From: JBBSBL01 sp963735885
GTDB taxonomy: Bacteria > Actinomycetota > Thermoleophilia > Solirubrobacterales > Solirubrobacteraceae
Length of the DNA stretch: 64,000 nt
NCBI GenBank assembly: GCA_963735885.1
Contig: CAVTMP010000010.1
Location: 124,001-188,000 of the forward strand
Direction of reading: 5' to 3'
A program made the translations under genes and the position numbers. Numbering within the stretch: the stretch's first letter is position 1; every line of letters starts with the position of its first letter. The notes under the pieces were generated by a model. That model made no database searches. It saw nothing but the letters and a program-made list of their open reading frames with translations, and was not told where the DNA came from. Shown piece by piece: positions 43,118-50,408 of the stretch.

Positions 43118-43278
43118 CGGGCCAAGTCTCCCCGATGTTCCCGGCGGGGACGGGCGCCGAGGGGCCGAGCGCGATGCGGGCACGGCGCGCCACGAAGGCC
43201 GAGCGCGACGCGGACGGCGCCCGCCCCCGGCCGGCCCGAGCGCCGTCGGGCCCCCGCGCCCGCGGAGACGCGACGGCC

Positions 43279-43303
43279 CTTGACCGCGGATATCGCGGTC
43301 AAG
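43279..43303. promoter_or_regulatory. 25-bp perfect inverted repeat upstream of GH1
   Basis: Perfect 10-bp arms, CTTGACCGCG and CGCGGTCAAG, around GATAT. Located 104 bp before the GH1 ATG and 162 bp before the M14 start. Best explained as a regulator-binding site; the regulator is unknown and not encoded nearby. Confidence 0.55.
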
Positions 43304-43391
43304 TGCAGAAGGACCGCGACGAGGAGCTGCGCCGCCCCGCGAACCGCAGCGCCCGGCCTCCCGACCGCGACGCCCGCCCCGTCGCGTGGAC

Positions 43392-43397
43392 TAGGCT
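43392..43397 (+). promoter_or_regulatory. Putative -10 box (TAGGCT) of GH1
   Basis: TAGGCT, 10 nt before ATG 43408. Confidence 0.4.
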
Positions 43398-43407
43398 CCG
43401 GCGCCTC

Positions 43408-45027
43408 ATGCGCCGCCGTCTGCTCCCGCTGCTCGCGCTGCTCGTCGTGCTCGCCTCCGCGCCCGCGGCGCTCGCCGCCCGCGGCGACGTCACGTTCCCG
43501 CGCGGCTTCCTCTGGGGCACCGCGAACAGCGGGTTCCAGTACGAGGCCGGTGGCTCGCCGGCGAACGTCGATCGCGGCACCGACTGGTGGGCGTGGACGC
43601 ACGACCCCACGAACATCGCGAAGGGCTGGGTCACCCCCGACCGCGTCGAGCGCAGCGCCGGCCACTGGCGCGTCTGGCGCACCGACCTCGACCTCGCCCG
43701 CCGCGGCCTGGGCTCGAACGCCTACCGCACCGGGGTCGAGTGGAGCCGGATCTTCCCCCGCTCGACCGCCGGCGTGCGCACCGGCTCGAAGATCACGCTC
43801 GCCGACCTGCGCCGCCTCGACCGCCTCGCCGACCACGGGGCGGTGCGCCACTACCGGGCCGAGCTCGCCGGCATCCGCGCGCGCGGCATGCGCACCTTCC
43901 TCACCCTGAACCACTTCACCCTCCCGAGCTGGATCCACGACCCGATCGAGGTGCGCGACGGCCTCGCCGCGCTCGCCGGGCCCAACACCCCGCCGCCGGC
44001 CTTCCGTCGCGGCGGCTGGCTCGACGCCGGCGCCGTCGGGGAGTTCCGCAAGTACGCGGCCTATCTCGCCTGGAAGCTCGGCGACCTCGTCGACTGGTGG
44101 ACCCCGCTCAACGAGCCGCTCGTGGTCTCCACGAACGGGTACGTCAACGTTCCGGGCGCCTTCGCCGGCTACTTCCCGCCCGGCGCGTTCAACTACGCCG
44201 CCGTCGTCCAGGTGATCCGCAACCTCATCGAGGCCAACCGCGCGGCCTACGACGCGGTGAAGGCCTGGGACCGGCGCGCCAGCGTGCCCGGCGGCCCCCG
44301 GGCCCGGGTCGGCCTCGTGCAGAACATGATCGCCTTCACGCCGTCCGACCCGGCGAAGCCGGCCGACGTGGCGGCGACGAAGCACGCCGACTACCTCTTC
44401 AACCGCCTGTTCCCCAACGGGGCCATCCGCGGCTGGGACGACGCGAACGCCGACGGCGTCATCACGCCGGACGAGAAGCGGCCCGAGTGGCGCGGCAAGG
44501 CGGACTTCGTCGGGCTCAACTACTACTTCCGCGGGCGCGTCACGGCGCTCGGGGCTCCGCTCACGCCGCTCATCCCGGTGCTCGACTTCCTGCCCGCCAC
44601 GGGCTACCGCTGGAAGGGGAACCCGACGGGCGCTCCGTGCCCGACGACGTGCACGGACTTCGGCTGGGAGATCTACCCGCGCGGGATCTACGAGACGCTG
44701 CGGATCGCCGGAAGCTACGGGAAGCCGGTCTACGTGACCGAGAACGGGATCGCGGACGCGGAGGACGACCAGCGACCCGCGTACCTCGTGCGCCACCTGC
44801 TCGAGGTGCGGCGCGCGATCCGCGCGGGCGTCCCGGTCAAGGGCTACCTGCACTGGTCGCTGGTCGACAACTTCGAGTGGTCCTCGGGCTTCTTCCCGCG
44901 CTTCGGGCTCTACCGCTTCGACCCGCGCACGCTGCGCCGCACCCCGCGCCCGAGCGCCCGCCTGGTCCGCCGCATCTACCGGGGCAACGCGATCCCGGCG
45001 GACGTGGTGCGGCGCTACGGCGGGTAG
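43408..45027 (+). CDS. Secreted GH1 beta-glycosidase with EF-hand-like insert
   Basis: 539-aa exported family 1 glycosidase. Signal peptide LLPLLALLVVLASAPAALA. N-terminal FPRGFLWGTANSGFQYE, YRTGVEWSRIFP, acid/base Glu236 in TPLNEPLVV and nucleophile Glu445 in YVTENGIAD, then GYLHWSLVDNFEWSSGF (aglycone/-1 site) are all intact. Residues 345-356 read DANADGVITPDE, a canonical EF-hand loop pattern (D-x-N-x-D-G-x-I-x-x-x-E), in the region between strands carrying the two catalytic residues. This may be a calcium-binding insert. The sugar specificity cannot be assigned. A 25-bp palindrome lies upstream. Confidence 0.92.
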   Translation: MRRRLLPLLALLVVLASAPAALAARGDVTFPRGFLWGTANSGFQYEAGGSPANVDRGTDWWAWTHDPTNIAKGWVTPDRVERSAGHWRVWRTDLDLARRGLGSNAYRTGVEWSRIFPRSTAGVRTGSKITLADLRRLDRLADHGAVRHYRAELAGIRARGMRTFLTLNHFTLPSWIHDPIEVRDGLAALAGPNTPPPAFRRGGWLDAGAVGEFRKYAAYLAWKLGDLVDWWTPLNEPLVVSTNGYVNVPGAFAGYFPPGAFNYAAVVQVIRNLIEANRAAYDAVKAWDRRASVPGGPRARVGLVQNMIAFTPSDPAKPADVAATKHADYLFNRLFPNGAIRGWDDANADGVITPDEKRPEWRGKADFVGLNYYFRGRVTALGAPLTPLIPVLDFLPATGYRWKGNPTGAPCPTTCTDFGWEIYPRGIYETLRIAGSYGKPVYVTENGIADAEDDQRPAYLVRHLLEVRRAIRAGVPVKGYLHWSLVDNFEWSSGFFPRFGLYRFDPRTLRRTPRPSARLVRRIYRGNAIPADVVRRYGG

Positions 45028-45059
45028 CCGGGCCCGACCCGGGCGGCGGGCGGCCGCCG

Positions 45060-46706
45060 CTACGCGACGCGGACGACCCGCGTCGGCCGTCGCCCGCGCT
45101 CGCGGTTGCCCGCACGGTCCACGGCCCGCACGCCGAGGCGCCAGGTCCCCGGGCCCGGGAGCGTGACCCGCGCCGTGCGCGACCGCGTGCGGGCGAGCAC
45201 GCGCGCGGCGCGTCCGGCGCGGGTGGCGAAGATCTCGAACCGGGCGACGCCCGAGACGATGAGCCCTCGCCGGCGGGGGTCGCGGCCGGTCAGCCGCACG
45301 GCGACCCGCCGGGCGCGGGCGGAGCGGACCGCGAGGCTCGAGACCGGCGGGGTGCGGTCGATGCGCCGCGCCGCGGACACCGCGGCGCCGGCGTCGAGGA
45401 TGCCCCAGCCGAGTTGCGCGTCCCAGCCGCCGGCGCGGCGCGCGGTGCGCTCGAGGGTCGAGATCACGTCCCTCGCGGTGAGGCCCGGGTTCAGCGCGCG
45501 CAGCGTCGCGGCGACCGCCGCGACCTGCGGCGCGGCCATCGAGGTGCCGCTGAGGTAGGCGTAGCGCCCGTCCCCCCGGAAGCTCGCCCGGCACTCGCAC
45601 GGCTCGGCGGGCGGGAACCCGAGCCCCGACTCGAGCGTGGTCCGCCCGGCCGGGAACGCGCCGAGCAGTCCGCCCGGGCCACCGGTCCCGGCGTCGTCGA
45701 AGACGCCGTAGGCGGCCAGCGAGACCTGGGAGCCGAAGCCGGCGAAGCTCGCGCGCGCATCCCGCGCGCTCGCGGCGGTCACGGTGAGCCCGAGTCCCGC
45801 CCCGAGGCGCGGTCCCGAGCCGGAGGGCACGACGTCGCGGGCCGGACTGCCCTGGTCGCTCGTCGGGCTGTCGGCCGCGGCGGCGACGAGCACGACGTTG
45901 CGGCGGTCGGCGTAGCGCAGCGCGCTCCGCAACGCGGTCGAGGCGGCGGCCGTCCCGCCGAAGCTCATGTTGATCGCCTGCACTCCGCGGTCGGTGGCGT
46001 CGACGAGCGCCGCGACGATGCTCGACTCCGAGAGGTCGCTCTTCTCGACCACGAGCCGGCAGTCGCGACCCGCGCCGGCGATCCCGCGCCCGTTCCCGGT
46101 CGCCGCGCAGGCCAGCGAGCCGACGTGGGTGCCGTGGCCCTGCTCGTCGGTTCGCGGCCCGCCGTCGAACGGGCTCCGGTCCTGGTCGACCGCCGTCGCG
46201 ACCTTCCCCGCGAGGTCCGGGTGGCTCGCGTCGACGCCCGAGTCGATGAGCCCGACGAGCGCGCCCCGTCCGGTCGTGACGTTCCACGCGCGGTAGAGGC
46301 CCTCGCGCGCGAGCGTCCACTGAACCGGGGTCCCGGCCGGCGTGCCGGCGGCGCGCTCGGGATCGCTCAGCGCCGGATCGTCCGGCACGTCGCGGAAGGC
46401 GAAGCGCCCCTCGGGCGAGGCCGCGGCGACGCGCGGGTCGCGGCGCAGCCGGCGCAGCAGCGTCGCCACCGACTCCCCGGCGCCCGGGCGGGCGGTGACG
46501 AGGCGGACCTGCGGCACCAGCGGCCCGTCGCGACGCCCGCCGGCCGCCGCCACGGGAGCGGCCGCCGAGGCGGCGGTCCGCGCCGCCTCGGGGCGCAGGG
46601 TGACGAGGACCCGGCCGGTGCCGGCCGTCGCCGGCGCCGGGGCGGCGGCGATCACGGCCGGGATCACGGCGGCGAGGGCCGCGAGGGCCCTGGGTCGGCG
46701 GCGCAT
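45060..46706 (-). CDS. Secreted S8 subtilisin-like serine protease
   Basis: About 548-aa exported protease. Signal peptide ALAALAAVIPAVIAAAPAPA, a putative inhibitor I9-like propeptide (about residues 30-110), then the S8 triad: Asp in LVGLIDSGVDASHPDL, His in GHGTHVGSLACA, Ser in YLSGTSMAAPQVAAVAATL. The oxyanion-hole segment, usually AAAGN, reads VAAAADSPTSDQ here, with Asp (codon 45870-45872) in place of Asn. A C-terminal beta-rich domain (PGTWRLGVRAVDRAGNRERG) follows. CECRASF and CAATGNGRGIAGAGRDC suggest disulfides. ATG 46706 preferred (ATG 46709 is adjacent). Confidence 0.9.
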   Translation of the reverse strand: MRRRPRALAALAAVIPAVIAAAPAPATAGTGRVLVTLRPEAARTAASAAAPVAAAGGRRDGPLVPQVRLVTARPGAGESVATLLRRLRRDPRVAAASPEGRFAFRDVPDDPALSDPERAAGTPAGTPVQWTLAREGLYRAWNVTTGRGALVGLIDSGVDASHPDLAGKVATAVDQDRSPFDGGPRTDEQGHGTHVGSLACAATGNGRGIAGAGRDCRLVVEKSDLSESSIVAALVDATDRGVQAINMSFGGTAAASTALRSALRYADRRNVVLVAAAADSPTSDQGSPARDVVPSGSGPRLGAGLGLTVTAASARDARASFAGFGSQVSLAAYGVFDDAGTGGPGGLLGAFPAGRTTLESGLGFPPAEPCECRASFRGDGRYAYLSGTSMAAPQVAAVAATLRALNPGLTARDVISTLERTARRAGGWDAQLGWGILDAGAAVSAARRIDRTPPVSSLAVRSARARRVAVRLTGRDPRRRGLIVSGVARFEIFATRAGRAARVLARTRSRTARVTLPGPGTWRLGVRAVDRAGNRERGRRPTRVVRVA

Positions 46707-46782
46707 CACCGCATCATCGAACCGGCCGTCGCGGAGCGGAGCCGAGGCACCGCGAAGAGGACGAGTGGACGGCGACGCCGTC

Positions 46783-47406
46783 TCAGCGCGCCGCGGCCTC
46801 GACCCGCGGCACCGTGCGCTCCACGAGGTCGAGGAAGCTGTGGAACAGCAGGGCCTGGACCTCGGGGCGGGTCGCGCGGCCGGTGAGCCACTGCCGGCAG
46901 GCCGCCTGCCCCAGGCCCAGCAGCGAGCGGAGCGCGAAGCGCGTGACCGGCGTGTCGGAGACGAGGTCGGCGTTGGCCTCGATCATGCGGTCCACGGCGG
47001 CCTCCTGGCCGGCCTCGAGGAGCCCGCGGATCTGGGGATCGGCGATGGCGTCGCTGTGGCCCGTGGTGGCGAGCCAGGACTCCCGGTTGGCCTCGACGAC
47101 GTCGAGCCACGCCGCGACGTTCTCGGCGACGCGGCGCCGGCGCCCGACGCCGGGGCGCGGGCCCGGGATGTCGGACCCGGCCGCGGCCATCTCGCCGAGC
47201 ACGACGAGGTACACGTCGCGGACGCCGCCGAAGTAGTGGTGGACGAGCGCGCGGGTCACCCCGGCCTCGCGGGCGATGTCGGCCGAGGAGACGTCGTGGT
47301 ACGGGCGCTCGGCGAAGAGCCGCCGGGCGTGCTCGAGGATCTGGCGGCGGCGCTCGGCCGGCGGCAGGCGGACTCCGGACGAAACCCGGGTCGGCGTGGG
47401 GGCCAT
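46783..47406 (-). CDS. TetR/AcrR-family transcriptional regulator
   Basis: 207-aa TetR-type repressor. N-terminal HTH: ERRRQILEHARRLFAERPYH, then SADIAREAGVTRALVHHYFG, the recognition-helix pattern of the family. The C-terminal ligand domain ends RVEAAAR. ATG 47406 has TATCCT 6 nt upstream (47413-47418). It is divergent from propeller gene B, and an inverted repeat in the shared promoter region (47436-47450) is probably its operator. It likely controls itself and propeller B; similar sites elsewhere suggest it also reaches propeller A and the acyl-CoA dehydrogenase. Confidence 0.93.
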   Translation of the reverse strand: MAPTPTRVSSGVRLPPAERRRQILEHARRLFAERPYHDVSSADIAREAGVTRALVHHYFGGVRDVYLVVLGEMAAAGSDIPGPRPGVGRRRRVAENVAAWLDVVEANRESWLATTGHSDAIADPQIRGLLEAGQEAAVDRMIEANADLVSDTPVTRFALRSLLGLGQAACRQWLTGRATRPEVQALLFHSFLDLVERTVPRVEAAAR

Positions 47407-47412
47407 GGACCG

Positions 47413-47418
47413 AGGATA
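47413..47418 (-). promoter_or_regulatory. Putative leaderless -10 box (TATCCT) of the TetR gene
   Basis: TATCCT on the minus strand, 6 nt before ATG 47406. The operator at 47436-47450 covers the expected -35 area. Confidence 0.45.
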
Positions 47419-47435
47419 CCGTCCACGGTCCCTGT

Positions 47436-47450
47436 TTGACAGCCCGCCAA
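47436..47450. promoter_or_regulatory. Putative TetR operator between the TetR gene and propeller gene B
   Basis: Imperfect inverted repeat TTGACAGCCCGCCAA with half-sites TTGAC and GCCAA. It is in the 116-bp divergent gap, next to a TATGAT (47454-47459) that could be the -10 of propeller gene B. Matches the TTGRC...GYCAA form of the sites at 20236 and 39189. Confidence 0.5.
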
Positions 47451-47522
47451 CGGTATGATTGCCTACGCGCCGCATCCGGAGACGGCGGCGCACGCCGTAG
47501 CCACACACGCGAGGAGAGACCC

Positions 47523-49041
47523 GTGTCCCGCATCGCCATCCGCGCGCGGCGCGCCGCGACCGCCGCCGGTGCCCTGCTGCTGCTCGCCGCGCCCGCCGCC
47601 GGCGCCGCCTCGCCGATTCCCGGCGCCGCCGTCCCGACCACCCGCCCGGCGTTCACGGGGACCCCCGCCACGGCGCAGCCGATCCGCGGCGTTCCCCTCA
47701 CCCCGCAGAACCCGTTCATGGCCCCGAACGGCAAGAGCAACGTCCACAACGACGCGTGGATGACCGACGCCTACCGCACGGGGGGGCCGCTCGGCCGCTC
47801 GCCCTCCGTGTTCTCCGCGGTGCTCGACAACCGGGTCTGCATCACGATCACCTTCGATCGCCGCGGCCGCCTCGTGGCCTCGTGCATCTCCGCCACGACC
47901 GGCCCGCGCCTCTACATGCTCGATCCGCGCACCCTCGACACGCTCGCGCAGTTCGCCCTGCCGGCCAAGCCGCCCGCGGCCGGCATCCCGCCGGCGCTCA
48001 ACACCGCGGGCGGCGCGTACTTCTTCCTCGACCACCGCGACCGGGCGGTGCTCGCCACGACCGACCAGCGGATCTGGGTCGTCGAGGAGACGGGCGGCAC
48101 GACGAACCCGGGCTTCCGCAAGGTGCGGGAGTACTCGGTGGCCCGCTACCTCAAGGGGGACGAGCGCCTGCCCTCGACGCTGCCGGACTGGAAGGGCCGC
48201 CTGTGGTTCGTCGGCCGCCAGAGCGGGACGGTGGGCGTGCTCGACCCGGCGACCGGGCGGGCGAAGGCCATCCGCCTGGGGGAGGAGATCGAGAACTCGT
48301 TCGCCACGAGCCCCGAGGGCGTGTACGTCGCCAGCGACAAGCGGATGTACCGCATGGAGGTCGGGCGGGGCGGGCGGCCGCGCATCGTGTGGCGCTCCCG
48401 CTACGACAACTCGGGCGTCAAGAAGCCCGGCCAGATCAACGCCGGCACCGGCACGACCCCGACCGTGATGGCCGGCGGCTACGTCGCGATCACCGACAAC
48501 GCCGACCCGATGCAGGTCGTCGTCTACCGGCGCGCGGCGAAGCTGCGCCGGGGGCAGCGGCGGGTCGTGTGCGAGGTCCCGGTGTTCAGCGAGGGGACAC
48601 AGCGCCACCGAGAACTCGCTCATCACCGCGGGCCGCTCGCTCGTCGTCGAGAACAACTACGGCTACGTGCTCGGCGAGACGGCGGACGGCAAGCTCACCG
48701 AGCCCGGGATCGCGCGCGTCGACGTGCGCCCCGGCGGCCGCGGCTGTCGCCTCGTGTGGACGAACCGGACGGAGCGCGCGCCGAGCGTCGTGCCGAAGGC
48801 GTCGCTGAAGACGGGGCTCGTCTACGCCTTCACCAAGGACCGGGACCCGGCCCTGCCCACCGCCGACGTGTGGTCCTGGGCGGCGCTGGACTTCCGCACC
48901 GGGAAGCTCGTGTGGAAGCGCGTGGCGGGCACCGGCGGCGGCTACAACAACCACTACGCCGGCATCGCCCTGGGGCCCGACGGCCGCTCCGCCTACCTCG
49001 GCGGCGTGGGCGGGCTGATGGGGATCCGCGACGGCTCCTGA
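47523..49041 (+). CDS. Secreted, probably beta-propeller protein B (one apparent frameshift)
   Basis: Paralogue of the gene at 20313. Signal peptide (TAAGALLLLAAPAAGAA), MAPNGKSNVHNDAWMTDAYR, LDPRTLDTLAQFALP, DWKGRLWFVGRQSGTVG, GVYVASDKRMYRME, TPTVMAGGYVAITDNADPM and VVPKASLKTGLVYAF appear in the same order as in protein A, along with an ENNYGY motif. A frame change near 48600 (SEG, then SATENSLITAGRS) breaks it. GTG 47523 has a GAGGAGAGACC ribosome site. It is divergent from a TetR regulator with an operator between, whereas protein A has no adjacent regulator. Function unknown. Confidence 0.8.
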
Positions 49042-49129
49042 GCGGTCCGCCCGGTCGTATGACCGGCGTGTGAGCGGGGCGCCGCGGGCTTGAGCGGGGC
49101 TCGGCGCCGCCGCTAGGGTCGCGCACCTA

Positions 49130-49157
49130 CCCGGGGCGGCGCCCGAGCCGCCCCGGG
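49130..49157 (+). terminator. Strong hairpin after propeller gene B
   Basis: Perfect 11-bp arms, CCCGGGGCGGC and GCCGCCCCGGG, with a 6-nt loop, followed by a pyrimidine-rich CTTCTCTCCC. The 190-bp gap 49042-49230 holds no gene that I can support. Confidence 0.65.
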
Positions 49158-49230
49158 GGCTACCTTCTCTCCCATGGGTGCGGCCACGATGCTCAGTCCC
49201 GGCCGGCCGGGGCGCGGCTAGCCGGCGGCC

Positions 49231-50355
49231 GTGCGGATCACCCTCTTCGACCCCGTCGCGCACGGTCACCACCCGAGTTGGGCGCGCGTGCTCGGACACG
49301 GGCTCGGGCCGGGCGCCGACGTCACGCTCTGCGTTCCCGAGCGGCTCGTCCCGCTCGCCGCGGGCGGAGCGACGACCGTGATCCCCGTGCCCGAGGACCT
49401 CGACCCCGAGGCGGAGCTCGATCTCCTCGGGGACCTCATCGCCGACACCCGCCCCGACCACGTCCTCCACCTCTACGCGGTGAAGGCGACGCTGCGGGCG
49501 TGGCTGCGCCGCGCCCCCTTTCCGGTCCCCTGCGCCGTGACGATCATCCACCCGGCCGCGCTGCACTACCCGGCGCGCTACGGCAGCTCCCTGACCGCTT
49601 CGGAGTGGGCGAACGCGCTGTACAAGGAGCTCCTCGTCGCCCGCTGGCGCCGGCGCCCCGACGCGCAGGCCCTGCTCGTGATGGACGAGGCCGCGGTCGA
49701 TCGGTGGAACCGGCGGCGCCGCGGCGCGCGCGCCTTCTACCTGCCCGAGCCGCCGGTCGCGGTGTCGCCCCCGGCGGGCCCGCCACGACCGCGCGCCGGG
49801 ATCCTCATGTACGGCGCGCTGCGGGCCGGGAAGGGGGTCGACCGGCTCGGCGCCGCGCTCGGGGCCGAGCCGACCGACGTGCCGGTGCGGCTCGCCGGCT
49901 CGGTGGAGCCCGACTATGCGCCGACCGTGCGGCGCGCGGTCGCGACGATGCGCGCCGCCGGCGTGGACGTGACGGTCGAGGACCGGTTCCTCGCGCTCGA
50001 GAGCGTGATGGACGCGCTCTCGAGCGCCAGGGTGCTCGCGATGCCCTACCTCCGCCAGCGCGGGAACTCCCGGACGCTGCTCGAGGCGGCGGCCGCCGGC
50101 ACGCCGGTCGTGGCCCACGACCGCGGCCTGATGGCCCACCTCGTGCGGCGCCACGGGCTCGGGCTCGTGGTCGACTGCACCGACGCGCGCGCGTTCCGCC
50201 GCGCGCTGCTCGCCCTCGCGGAGGACGCGAGCGCCCCGGCGCGCTACTCCGACGCGCTCGCCGCCTTCACGGCGTTGCACGACGAGCAGCACTTCCGCGC
50301 CCGGCTGGGGGCGCCCTTCGGCCTCGACGACTCGGCGGCACCGGCGATCACGTGA
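49231..50355 (+). CDS. Glycosyltransferase family 4-like protein
   Basis: 374-aa GT-B-fold transferase. The N-terminal acceptor domain begins RITLFDPVAHGHHPSWARVL. The C-terminal nucleotide-sugar domain has GILMYGALRAGKGVDRL and the EX7E-like region RGNSRTLLEAAAAGTPVVAH. GTG 49231 chosen (MRITLFDP in translation); no upstream ATG fits. The next gene, typA, begins 53 bp after its stop and has its own promoter box. Donor and acceptor are unknown; a sugar-phosphate or envelope glycan is likely. No signal peptide or membrane segment. Confidence 0.85.
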   Translation: MRITLFDPVAHGHHPSWARVLGHGLGPGADVTLCVPERLVPLAAGGATTVIPVPEDLDPEAELDLLGDLIADTRPDHVLHLYAVKATLRAWLRRAPFPVPCAVTIIHPAALHYPARYGSSLTASEWANALYKELLVARWRRRPDAQALLVMDEAAVDRWNRRRRGARAFYLPEPPVAVSPPAGPPRPRAGILMYGALRAGKGVDRLGAALGAEPTDVPVRLAGSVEPDYAPTVRRAVATMRAAGVDVTVEDRFLALESVMDALSSARVLAMPYLRQRGNSRTLLEAAAAGTPVVAHDRGLMAHLVRRHGLGLVVDCTDARAFRRALLALAEDASAPARYSDALAAFTALHDEQHFRARLGAPFGLDDSAAPAIT

Positions 50356-50394
50356 TCCGGCGGGCGCCGGCCGCGGCGCCGGCCGGCCGGTCCC

Positions 50395-50400
50395 TATCGT
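50395..50400 (+). promoter_or_regulatory. Putative leaderless -10 box (TATCGT) of typA
   Basis: TATCGT, 8 nt before GTG 50409. Confidence 0.45.
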
Positions 50401-50408
50401 CCGGCGCC

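Noticed and set aside
49174..49221. Fifteen-codon ORF (ATG to TAG) just before the glycosyltransferase
   Set aside because: Too short, no ribosome site, no codon or domain support; could at most be a leader peptide.
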